Shown piece after piece: positions 52,454 through 61,481 of a stretch of DNA of 64,000 nt. The notes under the pieces were generated by a model, which was not told the origin of the DNA, did not search any database, and saw nothing but the letters and a program-made list of their open reading frames with translations. The position numbers and the translations under genes were made by a program. This DNA is from Bacteroidota bacterium. GTDB taxonomy: Bacteria; Bacteroidota; Bacteroidia; B-17B0; Aurantibacillaceae. The stretch spans positions 1-64,000 of the forward strand of contig JAUXSA010000145.1 in assembly GCA_030681615.1 (NCBI GenBank), read 5' to 3'. Each line of letters opens with the position of its first letter. The stretch's first letter is position 1.

Positions 52454-54298
52454 ATGTGCGGTATAGCGGGTATATTATATTTTGACAATAAAACGTCAAA
52501 AAAGTTTAACAACAATCAAAAAATATTAGATCTGTTAAAACATCGCGGACCCGATAACCAGTCATTCAAAGAATTTACAAATTGCACACTTTTTCATTCG
52601 CGCCTCGAAATTTTAGATACCAGTGGCGCTAGTAACCAGCCTTTTTTAGATAACGAAAATAAAAACTGCCTGGTATTTAACGGCGAGATATTTAATTATA
52701 AAGAATTTCAGAAAGCGCAAAACAATTTAAAGACCACCGGCGATGTAGAGGTGCTTTTTAACCTTGTTAGAGCTGAAAAAGAGAACTGTTTAAATAAACT
52801 GAACGGTTTTTTCGCATTCGCATTTTATAATAACGAAGCAAACGAATTATTAGTTGCAAGAGACCGACTTGGAATAAAACCTCTTTACTTTTATAAAGAT
52901 GAAGAAAAATTTGCCTTTGCCTCAGAACTTAAGCCCTTACTGGAGTTAGCCGGCAAACAGGAATTAAATTTAAACCAGGTAAATACTTATTTCCGGTTAA
53001 ATTATTGCGCAGGGAACGAAACCATTTTTAAAAATATTTACAGGTTATTGCCCGGGCAATTAATAAGCGTTAAAAATATAACAGCCGCTATAAAAAATTG
53101 GTATGTTGCGCCAAAAAAAGCAGGAAACACTTTACCGGAACTTTTGGAAGATGCTGTAAAACTGAGACTACACGCCGACGTGCCGGTTGGTACTTTTTTA
53201 AGTGGCGGGATAGATTCTTCTATTATTTCGGCGCTTGCAAAAAAGAACAAGTCAGATCTTCATACATTCAGTATTGGCTTTACAGAAGAGGATTATTTTG
53301 ACGAAACAAATTATGCCGAGCTGGTTGCTAAGCATATCAATTCTAATCACCACACTTTTAAATTATCAGAGAACGATTTTTTAAACAACATACACGATTT
53401 TTTAAATTGTGTTGATGAGCCTTTTGCAGATTCTTCTGCCTTTAATTTTTATATGCTTTCGAAACTCACAAAACAACATGTAAAGGTTGCGCTAAGCGGT
53501 GATGGCGCTGATGAGTTATTTAAAGGCTACAATAAACACAAGGCTTTGTTGATGAGCAACAGCAATTTAAATAAATTTATTGCAGGTTCAAGTTCACCTT
53601 TACTGGCGCTTAATAAAAGTTCGAGACAAGGCACTATTGCCAATAAAACAAGGCAATTAAAAAAATTCAACCAACTTGTAAAGTTAGATCCTATTGAGAA
53701 ACAAAAATTTTTAGCTTCCATTTCTACCCAAACTGAAATTGATAAATTATTAAAGCAAAAACCAAATACAATTTATTTTGATTCGCTATTTAAAACAAAC
53801 GCTACCTACTCTAATTTTGAGTTGGAAGATGTGTTTGATCTGCAAACGGTTTTAACAGATGATATGCTTGTAAAAGCCGACAGGTTTAGTATGCAGCATG
53901 GTATTGAGATAAGGAATCCCTTTTTAGATTATCGTGTTGTTGAATTTGCGCTGAATTTAACCAACAAAGAAAAAATTACTAAAAGCGCACAAAAAATAAT
54001 CCTTAAAAAAAGTTTCGGCAATTTATTACCGGAAGAGATCTTTAAAAGAAATAAAAAAGGTTTTGAATTGCCTTTGCATAAATGGCTGAGCGGAGAATAT
54101 TGCTCTGAATTTGAAAGTAAATTACTGAACAAAGAAAAAATTGACGCGGAAGGAATATTAAATTATAATTACATTCACAACCTTAAAGAACAGTTTCATT
54201 CTAATAGTCCGGGCGATAGTGCCGCCAAACTATGGGCCGTTATTGTGTTTGAGAGCTGGTTAAATAATTTTAAAGAATATATAAAAGCAAATGCCTAA
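52454..54298 (+). CDS. asnB: Asparagine synthetase (glutamine-hydrolysing)
   Basis: A 614-residue AsnB. The N-terminal class II glutaminase begins MCGIAGILYF with catalytic Cys2, followed by KHRGPDNQSF and NGEIFNY. The synthetase domain has the PP-loop FLSGGIDSSIISAL and SGDGADELFKGYNKH. It makes asparagine, or amidates a sugar or peptide as do AsnB paralogues in polysaccharide clusters. Coupling by an 8-base overlap to a glycosyltransferase suggests a surface-glycan role. A near-consensus -7 element (TATATTTA, 52438-52445) precedes the ATG by 8 bases; the divergent phosphatase gene is 49 bases away. Confidence 0.93.
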   Translation: MCGIAGILYFDNKTSKKFNNNQKILDLLKHRGPDNQSFKEFTNCTLFHSRLEILDTSGASNQPFLDNENKNCLVFNGEIFNYKEFQKAQNNLKTTGDVEVLFNLVRAEKENCLNKLNGFFAFAFYNNEANELLVARDRLGIKPLYFYKDEEKFAFASELKPLLELAGKQELNLNQVNTYFRLNYCAGNETIFKNIYRLLPGQLISVKNITAAIKNWYVAPKKAGNTLPELLEDAVKLRLHADVPVGTFLSGGIDSSIISALAKKNKSDLHTFSIGFTEEDYFDETNYAELVAKHINSNHHTFKLSENDFLNNIHDFLNCVDEPFADSSAFNFYMLSKLTKQHVKVALSGDGADELFKGYNKHKALLMSNSNLNKFIAGSSSPLLALNKSSRQGTIANKTRQLKKFNQLVKLDPIEKQKFLASISTQTEIDKLLKQKPNTIYFDSLFKTNATYSNFELEDVFDLQTVLTDDMLVKADRFSMQHGIEIRNPFLDYRVVEFALNLTNKEKITKSAQKIILKKSFGNLLPEEIFKRNKKGFELPLHKWLSGEYCSEFESKLLNKEKIDAEGILNYNYIHNLKEQFHSNSPGDSAAKLWAVIVFESWLNNFKEYIKANA

Positions 54299-55481
54299 AG
54301 TACTGCGTATCATAAACCGTTTTAATTTAGGTGGAATAACTTACAACGTTTCTTACTTAAGTAAATATTTACCGGCAGAATACGAAACGCTTTTAATAGG
54401 TGGACCGGAAGAAGAAGGCGAAGAAAGTTCATTGTTCATTCCAGAATCTTTAGGATTAAAACCAATTATTGTTCATGAACTTAAACGCAGCATTAATCCG
54501 TTTAACGATTATTACGCCTACAAAAAAATAAAACAAATAATTAAAGAATTTAAACCCGACATTGTTCACACGCATGCCAGTAAAGCCGGTGCCATTGGAC
54601 GTTTAGCTGCCTTTAGCTGTAAAGTACCTGTTGTTGTTCATACTTTTCACGGACATGTTTTTAAAGGTTATTTTTCAGGATTTAAAACAAGCATCTTTAA
54701 AAATATTGAACGGTATTTGTCAAAAAAAAGCAGTGCTATTGTTGCCATTAGTGCGATCCAGAAAAAAGAACTTACAAAAGAATACGAAGTATGTGATGCG
54801 GAAAAGACCCATGTTATAAAACTTGGTTTTGATCTCAAAAGATTTACAGAGAACAAGGAAGAAAAACGAAAAAATTTTCGTGAAAAATATTTGTTACATG
54901 AAAATGAATTAGCCATTGGTATTATTGGCCGCCTTGCCCCAATAAAGAACCATTCTTTATTTATCGAAGCAATTGAACATGTTGTTAAAAACTCTAATAA
55001 AAAAATAAAAGCGTTTATTATTGGAGATGGAGAAACTAAAAATGAGCTTATAAATTATATCAAAAACAAAGGACTCTCCTGCTCTACAGAACCGAATGCA
55101 AACAGTCTTTTTACATTCACAAGCTGGATAAAAGAAATTGATATTGCATTAGCCGGACTTGATCTTGTTTGTTTAACCTCGAAAAACGAGGGCACACCTG
55201 TTAGTTTAATAGAAGCGCAGGCCGGTGGAAAATATATTATTACTACTAATGTGGGCGGAATTAAGGATATCCTTAATCCCAACTGTGGCGCACTTTCTGA
55301 AGCCAACGATGCAGAAACTTACAAAAAGAATTTACTGAATGCTGTTACTAATTTTTCTGAAGTTTCTAAGAATGCTAACTCTGCCAGCAAAGAAGTAATT
55401 AATGAGTTTAGTTATACGAGGTTGTGTAAGGAAATGGATGTGTTGTACAGGTCGCTATTATCTAACCACAAAGGTCACTAA
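54291..55481 (+). CDS. GT4-type glycosyltransferase
   Basis: A 396-residue GT-B glycosyltransferase. The N-terminal domain contains VLRIINRFNLGGITYNV and DIVHTHASKAGAIGRLAA. The C-terminal nucleotide-sugar domain contains IGIIGRLAPIKNHSLFIEA and CLTSKNEGTPVSLIEAQAGG with the acidic EX7E-like pair. It acts in the cytoplasm at the membrane, adding a sugar to a lipid-linked or polymer acceptor. Its start overlaps asnB by 8 bases. The last residues (NHKGH) are encoded by the left arm of the repeat at 55463-55547, so the tail was probably changed by repeat insertion. Confidence 0.9.
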   Translation: MPKVLRIINRFNLGGITYNVSYLSKYLPAEYETLLIGGPEEEGEESSLFIPESLGLKPIIVHELKRSINPFNDYYAYKKIKQIIKEFKPDIVHTHASKAGAIGRLAAFSCKVPVVVHTFHGHVFKGYFSGFKTSIFKNIERYLSKKSSAIVAISAIQKKELTKEYEVCDAEKTHVIKLGFDLKRFTENKEEKRKNFREKYLLHENELAIGIIGRLAPIKNHSLFIEAIEHVVKNSNKKIKAFIIGDGETKNELINYIKNKGLSCSTEPNANSLFTFTSWIKEIDIALAGLDLVCLTSKNEGTPVSLIEAQAGGKYIITTNVGGIKDILNPNCGALSEANDAETYKKNLLNAVTNFSEVSKNANSASKEVINEFSYTRLCKEMDVLYRSLLSNHKGH

Positions 55482-55547
55482 GAAGGCACAACGTGCGCTA
55501 AGAATTTCTTTGTGTGCTTTGAGAAAAACGTTGTGTTCTTTGCGGTT
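55463..55547. repeat. Palindromic repeat (TAACCACAAAG / CTTTGCGGTTA type)
   Basis: TAACCACAAAG (55463-55473) pairs with CTTTGCGGTTA (55537-55547 region) with one mismatch, and weaker pairing continues inward (GGCACAACG with CGTTGTGTTC). It begins inside the last codons of the glycosyltransferase gene and ends just before prfC, so it may terminate both convergent transcripts. Confidence 0.6.
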
Positions 55548-55555
55548 AAAAAATT

Positions 55556-57136
55556 CTAGAACTCGCTCTTCAAATGAAATTTAACATCAGGGAATTTTTC
55601 CTGCGCCATTTGTAATAACCAGGGACTCTCTGCTAAAAACACAGGCCTGCCTTCTTTGTCCAAAGCAATGTGTGCATTCCTGTCCTGCATAAACGCATCC
55701 AATTTCTTTTTATCATCGGCGCTTATCCATAATGCTTTGTATAAATTTATCTGGTCAAAACTGGCACTGGCGTTATACTCGGCTTTTAAACGATGTTGTA
55801 TTACTTCAAACTGTAAAGCCCCAACTGTACCAATAACTTTTCTGCCATCTACTTTACGTGTAAATAGCTGCGCTACACCTTCATCTGTTAATTGCTCTAA
55901 ACCTTTTTGCAATTGTTTGGTCTTCATTGGATCTGTATTGGTAACATACCTGAATAATTCAGGAGAAAAACTTGGAATACCTTTGAACTGGAAATTCGCA
56001 CCTTCAGTTAATGTATCTCCAATTTTAAAATTACCTGCATCATACAAACCCACTACATCGCCGGGAAAGGCTTCGTCAATAACCGATTTTTGTTGCGCCA
56101 TAAAAGCGGTAGGATTACTAAAACGTAATTCTTTATTATCGCGCACATGATGATAATATTTATTTCGTTCAAAAGTTCCTGAACAGATCCTTAAAAAAGC
56201 AATTCTATCACGGTGCTTTGGATCTAAATTAGCATGGATCTTAAAAACAAAGCCTGAGAATTTTTTGTCGTCGGGTTTTACAATGCCATTATCGGTATCG
56301 CGCGCTTTTGGCCCTGGTGCTATTTCAACAAAACAATCCAATAGTTCGTGAATACCAAAATTATTTACCGCGCTTCCAAAAAACACAGGACTAAGTATCC
56401 CATCCAAATATTTTTGAGTATCTAATGTATCGTACACGCCATCTATCAGATCAACATCCGTGCGCAATTGTTCTGCAAAATCAACACCAACACGCTTATC
56501 AATTTCTTTATCGTTAATGTCTTTAATTTTTAATCTTTCCTCAACTGTTGTTTTACTATCGCCGGTAAAAAGATTTAAAGATCTTTCGGTTAAATTATAA
56601 ACACCTTTAAACGATTTACCAATACCAATTGGCCAGGTTAAAGGGCGTACTTTTATTTTTAGTTCTTTTTCTATTTCATCTAAAAGATCGAAGGGATTTT
56701 GTCCTTCACGATCCATTTTATTAATAAAAACTATTACCGGGGTATTGCGCATACGGCAAACCTCTAATAGCTTGCGGGTTTGAGGCTCCACACCTTTAAC
56801 ACAATCAATAACCATTATAACACTATCCACGGCACTTAGTGTACGATAGGTGTCTTCCGCAAAATCTTCGTGGCCGGGTGTATCTAAAATATTTACTTTA
56901 TAATTTTTGTAATCAAAAGCCATAACCGAGGTAGATACCGAGATACCACGCTGTTTCTCAATTTCCATAAAATCGGAAGTGGTAGATTTTTTGATCTTGT
57001 TAGACTTTACGGCGCCAGCAGTTTGTATGGCACCTCCAAATAACAACAGTTTTTCTGTTAAAGTAGTTTTCCCGGCATCGGGATGAGCAATGATGGCAAA
57101 AGTGCGGCGTCTGTTTATTTCCTCTGTAAAGGTCAT
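55556..57136 (-). CDS. prfC: Peptide chain release factor 3
   Basis: A 526-residue translational GTPase. The G1 motif is [15 protein letters not shown], switch [14 protein letters not shown] and NKMD the base-specificity motif. The ITSSDFME-like switch I is replaced by [19 protein letters not shown]. The EF-G-like domains II and III follow. RF3 recycles RF1/RF2 from the ribosome after termination. The length and sequence match the family closely. A -7 element (57155-57162) lies 18 bases before the ATG. Confidence 0.97.
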   Translation of the reverse strand: MTFTEEINRRRTFAIIAHPDAGKTTLTEKLLLFGGAIQTAGAVKSNKIKKSTTSDFMEIEKQRGISVSTSVMAFDYKNYKVNILDTPGHEDFAEDTYRTLSAVDSVIMVIDCVKGVEPQTRKLLEVCRMRNTPVIVFINKMDREGQNPFDLLDEIEKELKIKVRPLTWPIGIGKSFKGVYNLTERSLNLFTGDSKTTVEERLKIKDINDKEIDKRVGVDFAEQLRTDVDLIDGVYDTLDTQKYLDGILSPVFFGSAVNNFGIHELLDCFVEIAPGPKARDTDNGIVKPDDKKFSGFVFKIHANLDPKHRDRIAFLRICSGTFERNKYYHHVRDNKELRFSNPTAFMAQQKSVIDEAFPGDVVGLYDAGNFKIGDTLTEGANFQFKGIPSFSPELFRYVTNTDPMKTKQLQKGLEQLTDEGVAQLFTRKVDGRKVIGTVGALQFEVIQHRLKAEYNASASFDQINLYKALWISADDKKKLDAFMQDRNAHIALDKEGRPVFLAESPWLLQMAQEKFPDVKFHLKSEF

Positions 57137-57154
57137 TTGTAATTAATGAGGGCG

Positions 57155-57162
57155 CAAATATA
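57155..57162 (-). promoter_or_regulatory. -7 element for prfC
   Basis: The minus strand reads TATATTTG (TAnnTTTG), 18 bases before the ATG at 57136. Confidence 0.55.
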
Positions 57163-57292
57163 AAAATTTAAGTGTTAAGGCTTTTAAAAAGAAATCACCA
57201 ACTAAAACGATTTTCGGGGCTTATTAACCCATATGCGTTTAAAAGTCTTGTTTCATTTAAACTTTTGGATAAGTGTGTGTAAATTATAATTA

Positions 57293-57300
57293 TATCTTTG
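57293..57300 (+). promoter_or_regulatory. -7 element for the PorE-like gene
   Basis: TATCTTTG matches TAnnTTTG, 19 bases before the ATG at 57320. A TTTG at 57264-57267 is 25 bases further upstream, longer than the usual -33 spacing. Confidence 0.5.
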
Positions 57301-57319
57301 TTTCTTATTAAATTTGAAC

Positions 57320-59947
57320 ATGAGAAAAATATTTACCCTAGTTTTAATTAGTTCAACCTTATTTGTTAATTCACAAATAAAATCAGGGGGATCTTACAAA
57401 GAATATTTCCAGGAAGGCTCATATCTTCTTTTAGAAGATAATTTTAGCCAGGCACAGGAAAATTTTGAGGCAGCCTATGCCATAGATTCAACCAACGCTA
57501 ACGTAAATTACATGTTGGGTATTTGTTACCTGCACTCAGCTCTGCAAAAACCAAAAGCAGAATATTTTCTTGCTAAAGCAGTTACAAACGTTTCGCGTAC
57601 CTACAAAACTGATGATGCCAGCGAAAAAGCCGCTGCGCCTTTAGCTCATCTATTCTACGGCGAGGCATTACATATCAATTATAAATTTGATGAAGCTATT
57701 GCACAATATGACGAATTTAAAAAATTTGTTAGTGCAAAAGATAAAGAATGGATGAAATTAGTGGTAAGGCATAAAGAAACTGCCACTTATGCAAAAGAAC
57801 TGGTTGCTATTCCCATGAATGTTCAGATCACCAATTTAGGAGATAGCATAAACAGCCAATATCCTGATTACAGCCCCGTTTTAAGTGCAGATGAGCGCAC
57901 CTTGATCTTTACAACCCGTCGCCCAAACACTACTGGTGGTTTTAAAGAAGTTAATGGTTTGTATAATGAAGATGTTGTTGTTTGTTATAAGGATGATAAT
58001 GGCAAATGGACCACACCAACATCAATTTCCTCAAATATTAATACCAGTGCTATGGAAGCGGTTATTAATCTTAGTCCCGATGGACAAACATTAATAATTT
58101 ACAAAGATGGTGGCGAAGGCATGGCCGGGAATATTTATTATAGTAATTATGATGGTAAAGACTGGACAACTTTAAAAGAATTTGGATCAGATGTAAATAG
58201 TAAATACCAGGAATCGCATGCTTGTTTGAGTGCTGACGGAAATGTTTTATTTTTTGTATCAGACAGACCGGGTGGTATGGGTGGAAAAGACATTTACCGT
58301 TGTATCAGACTACCCAACGGTATCTGGAGCAAGGCCTTAAACATGGGTCCAACGATCAATACCGAGTATGATGAAGACGGTGCTTTTATTCACCCTGACG
58401 GTGTTACGTTCTTCTTTTCATCTAACGGTCACAAAACAATGGGTGGTTACGATATTTTCTTTGCTAGTTTAAACAGCGAGAATAAATTCTCTGAAGTAAC
58501 AAACCTTGGATTCCCAATTAATACAACGGATGATGATGTATTCTTTGTAACATCGCCCGATGGCAAAAGAAGTTATTTATCATCTGCAAAAGATGGCGGT
58601 TTCGGAGAGAAAGATATTTATATGGTTTCTATTCCAGGTGCTAAAGAAAAGCCACTTGCTTTATTTAAAGGACAGATCGTTCCTGCAGAAGGAGAGAAAT
58701 TACCAGAGGACATTATTATTATTGTAAAGGATAAACAAACCGGTGAAATTGTTGGTTCTTACCGACCAAAATTAATTAACGGAACTTTCTCAACCATTTT
58801 ACCTCCGGGTAAAGAATACAATTTTTCTTACCAGGCTCCTGCAGGAGAAGAATTTTATAATGAAGATGTATTTGTTACCGGCGATTTAAGTTACCAGGAA
58901 ATTGCAAGGGAAGTTAATCTAGAGCCAGTAAAATTATTAGGCAAGATCTCTGCAAAGAAAAAAGGAATTACTTTAATGCCACTTGTATTAGATAATCCAA
59001 AAAGCAAAAAACCTGTTGCAGGAGCTAAGTTAACGTTACAGGAAAAAGGCAGCGACCCTAAGACCATTGAAGCCAATGCACAAGGCAAATTTGACGGTAT
59101 TAATTTAAAGCCAGAACAAAAATATACTCTTTTTGCTGAAGTGAATGGTAAAAAATCCGCTGTGGCCGAGATTAACACTGTTGGTATAAAATCTGGAAAA
59201 GTAGTTAACCAGGTACTTTATGTAGATGGCGGCAAAGTAGAAACAGTTACTGCTGCAAAAGAAGTAACAATGGATCTTGTTGTAAAAAACGCAAAGAACA
59301 AAAAACCAATTGCAAATGCAGAAGTTACTTTAACAGATGCTGATGGCGAAAAAATTAATGTAACTACAAATGAAAAAGGCGTTGCGAAGATCCCTTTAAT
59401 TGCTGCTACAAAATATAAAGTAATAGCAATTAGCGATGCTTCAACATCTGAAGAAATTACCATTACAACACCAGGAGCAAAATCTAAAAAGCCATTTAAT
59501 AAAACCATTTTAATTAGCCTGGCTTCAACAGTTGCAACCAATAACACCAACAATAATACAAGTACAAACGCAACGTCTGATCTTCCTCCAAGCGAGTACG
59601 AATTTTTCTTTACCTATAACAAAAAGAAAATTAATGATGCAGATGCTGCCTGGACCAATTTTATTGATAAGATCGTAGAGTTAAGCAAGCAAAAAGTAGT
59701 AATGGTACAAATTAGTTCAAGCGCATCGCGTGTACCTTGCAGAGGTGGTAACAAGCGTTTAGCATCCGCACGTGCTAAAAAACTATCTACAAGCATTAAA
59801 GAGGCAGTTGCAGCAAAAGGCGGCGACATTTCTAAAGTTAAATTTACCCGCAAAGCAAAAGTGGGCGGGCCTAAATACCGTGGCGACTTTAACATAGGCC
59901 GTAAAAAATACGAGAAATTCCAATATGTAAAGGCCAAGGCCAGTTAA
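57320..59947 (+). CDS. PorE-like envelope protein (TPR, PD40 propeller, carboxypeptidase-like domains, OmpA-like end)
   Basis: A protein of about 875 residues. A signal peptide (1-18) is followed by TPR-type repeats (30-155) and five PD40 propeller blades (about 175-450: YSPVLSADERTLIFTTRR, ACLSADGNVLFFVSDRPGG, GAFIHPDGVTFFFSSNG). Beta-sandwich domains of carboxypeptidase-regulatory or Cna-B type (460-745) and a low-complexity Asn/Thr linker lead to a C-terminal OmpA-like domain with FFFTYNKKKI, VQISSSASRVP and NKRLASARAKK. This order matches PorE (PG1058) of the T9SS, which anchors to peptidoglycan, but the OmpA domain is divergent. The start at 57320 was chosen over a TTG at 57314. Confidence 0.82.
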   Translation: MRKIFTLVLISSTLFVNSQIKSGGSYKEYFQEGSYLLLEDNFSQAQENFEAAYAIDSTNANVNYMLGICYLHSALQKPKAEYFLAKAVTNVSRTYKTDDASEKAAAPLAHLFYGEALHINYKFDEAIAQYDEFKKFVSAKDKEWMKLVVRHKETATYAKELVAIPMNVQITNLGDSINSQYPDYSPVLSADERTLIFTTRRPNTTGGFKEVNGLYNEDVVVCYKDDNGKWTTPTSISSNINTSAMEAVINLSPDGQTLIIYKDGGEGMAGNIYYSNYDGKDWTTLKEFGSDVNSKYQESHACLSADGNVLFFVSDRPGGMGGKDIYRCIRLPNGIWSKALNMGPTINTEYDEDGAFIHPDGVTFFFSSNGHKTMGGYDIFFASLNSENKFSEVTNLGFPINTTDDDVFFVTSPDGKRSYLSSAKDGGFGEKDIYMVSIPGAKEKPLALFKGQIVPAEGEKLPEDIIIIVKDKQTGEIVGSYRPKLINGTFSTILPPGKEYNFSYQAPAGEEFYNEDVFVTGDLSYQEIAREVNLEPVKLLGKISAKKKGITLMPLVLDNPKSKKPVAGAKLTLQEKGSDPKTIEANAQGKFDGINLKPEQKYTLFAEVNGKKSAVAEINTVGIKSGKVVNQVLYVDGGKVETVTAAKEVTMDLVVKNAKNKKPIANAEVTLTDADGEKINVTTNEKGVAKIPLIAATKYKVIAISDASTSEEITITTPGAKSKKPFNKTILISLASTVATNNTNNNTSTNATSDLPPSEYEFFFTYNKKKINDADAAWTNFIDKIVELSKQKVVMVQISSSASRVPCRGGNKRLASARAKKLSTSIKEAVAAKGGDISKVKFTRKAKVGGPKYRGDFNIGRKKYEKFQYVKAKAS

Positions 59948-59967
59948 GCCAATAATATTTAAATAAA

Positions 59968-59995
59968 ACACCGACAATTAAAGTCGGTGTTTTTG
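59968..59995 (+). terminator. Rho-independent terminator after the PorE-like gene
   Basis: ACACCGAC (59968-59975) and GTCGGTGT (59983-59990) form a perfect 8-bp stem with a 7-base loop, followed by TTTTG and further T residues. Confidence 0.9.
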
Positions 59996-60002
59996 TTTTT
60001 AG

Positions 60003-60010
60003 TAACTTTG
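60003..60010 (+). promoter_or_regulatory. -7 element for the methyltransferase, giving a leaderless mRNA
   Basis: TAACTTTG (TAnnTTTG) ends 4 bases before the ATG at 60015. With initiation 5-7 bases downstream, the transcript would start at or beside the A of the ATG. Confidence 0.6.
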
Positions 60011-60014
60011 CCTC

Positions 60015-60746
60015 ATGAATACTGCTGAGTGGTTTAAAGATTGGTTCAATTCGCCTTACTACCATTTATTATATAATAACCGGAATGAGAATGAGGCAGG
60101 ATTTTTTATAGACAATCTTTGCTCACATTTACATTTAGCGCCTGATGCCAAAGTATGGGACCTTGCCTGTGGAAAAGGCCGTCATTCTATCGCTTTAAAT
60201 AAAAAGGGATTGAGTGTAGTTGGTACCGATCTTTCGCGAAATAGTATCAAGGAAGCATCAAAATATAGTAATGAGACACTTGATTTTTATGTACACGATA
60301 TGCGCGATCCTTTCAGAATAAATTATTTTGATGCTGTATTTAATTTGTTTACCAGCTTTGGTTATTTTGAGAATTTTAACGATAATTTTTTGGTGTTTAA
60401 AAACGTAGCCAAAGCTTTAAAACCAAACGGCATTTTTGTACTTGATTTTTTTAATTCACAAAAAATAATTGATTCCTTTAAATCCAGTTATACTGAACAA
60501 AGAGGCGATATTACTTTTAACATCGAAAAAAAAATAATTGATAAAGCCATTATTAAACATATTGAATTTAGCGACAACAATAAAGATTATTATTTCGAAG
60601 AATCGGTTTCCTTGTTAAAAAAAGAGGATTTTGAAGCCTTTGCAAATGCGGCAGGCTTAAAAATTGAAGGTATATTTGGTAATTATAAATTAGAGTCTTT
60701 TGATCAAAAAACGTCAGACCATTTAATTATATTATTTAAAAAATAA
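60015..60746 (+). CDS. Class I SAM-dependent methyltransferase
   Basis: A 243-residue Rossmann-fold methyltransferase. Motif I is AKVWDLACGKGRHSIAL (about 40-56), motif II the acidic GTDLSRNSI, and motif IV FDAVFNLFTSFGYF, as in the Methyltransf_25/11 group with a longer insert before the C-terminal strands. The substrate is unknown. It begins a plus-strand unit with the ZIP transporter and priA: gaps are 3 bases and a one-base overlap. The mRNA is predicted to be leaderless. Confidence 0.87.
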   Translation: MNTAEWFKDWFNSPYYHLLYNNRNENEAGFFIDNLCSHLHLAPDAKVWDLACGKGRHSIALNKKGLSVVGTDLSRNSIKEASKYSNETLDFYVHDMRDPFRINYFDAVFNLFTSFGYFENFNDNFLVFKNVAKALKPNGIFVLDFFNSQKIIDSFKSSYTEQRGDITFNIEKKIIDKAIIKHIEFSDNNKDYYFEESVSLLKKEDFEAFANAAGLKIEGIFGNYKLESFDQKTSDHLIILFKK

Positions 60747-60749
60747 GAT

Positions 60750-61481
60750 TTGAATCCATTACTCTCTATAATTTGTTTAATTGCCCCTATTCTATTGGCG
60801 GGTGGCATTGCTTTACAGATAAAGATCAACCAGGTAAATTTAAGATTGTTGCTGGCCTTTAGCGCCGCTTATTTATTTGCTTTATCCATCATTCACTTAT
60901 TACCAGAAGCCTTTGAGTTTGGAAATGTAAAACAAATGGGATTGTTTATTGTGCTTGGTTTTTGCATACAGTTATTAATAGATACGTTTAGTACCGGTAT
61001 CGAGCATGGCCACGTGCATTTACACAGCAGCGAATGCAAGAACCATTTACCTAAAGGAATAATCATTGGTTTGTTACTGCACTCTTATTTAGAAGGTCTG
61101 CCAATTTATAATTTAAATGCCGACAACACCTCTACCATTAACAATCAGTTAATTTTAGGATTGGCGCTACACAATATTCCAATCACCATTGCCTTTGTTT
61201 CATTATTAAAAGAACATGAATCAAAGAACTCAAAAAAATGGTTATTGCTCCTATTATTCTCGCTTATGACACCCTTAGGTTATTTAAGCAGCTACGTTTT
61301 GCAAACATTTGGATTAAATAATTACCAGGCATATAGTCAAATTGCTTTTGCGGTGGTTATTGGAATATTTTTACACATTTCTACAGCCATTTTATTTGAA
61401 ACAAGCGAACATCATAAATACAACAAAACAAAAGTACTGATGATGGCCGGAGGAATAATCTTAGCTTATTTGATCAGTTAA
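60750..61481 (+). CDS. ZIP family divalent metal transporter
   Basis: A 243-residue protein with about eight membrane helices. ZIP features include HLLPEAFEF in helix 2, a histidine-rich loop IEHGHVHLHSSECKNH (about 88-103), and the binuclear metal centre helices HSYLEGLPIYN and ALHNIPITIAF. It probably imports or exports zinc or iron. The start is a TTG at 60750, three bases after the methyltransferase stop; no ATG exists near the N-terminal helix. Its TAA overlaps the priA ATG by one base. Confidence 0.88.
   Translation: MNPLLSIICLIAPILLAGGIALQIKINQVNLRLLLAFSAAYLFALSIIHLLPEAFEFGNVKQMGLFIVLGFCIQLLIDTFSTGIEHGHVHLHSSECKNHLPKGIIIGLLLHSYLEGLPIYNLNADNTSTINNQLILGLALHNIPITIAFVSLLKEHESKNSKKWLLLLLFSLMTPLGYLSSYVLQTFGLNNYQAYSQIAFAVVIGIFLHISTAILFETSEHHKYNKTKVLMMAGGIILAYLIS

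Noticed and set aside
55656-56150. 164-codon plus-strand frame antisense to prfC
   Set aside because: It has no recognisable protein features; the minus-strand prfC is certain and explains the open frame.
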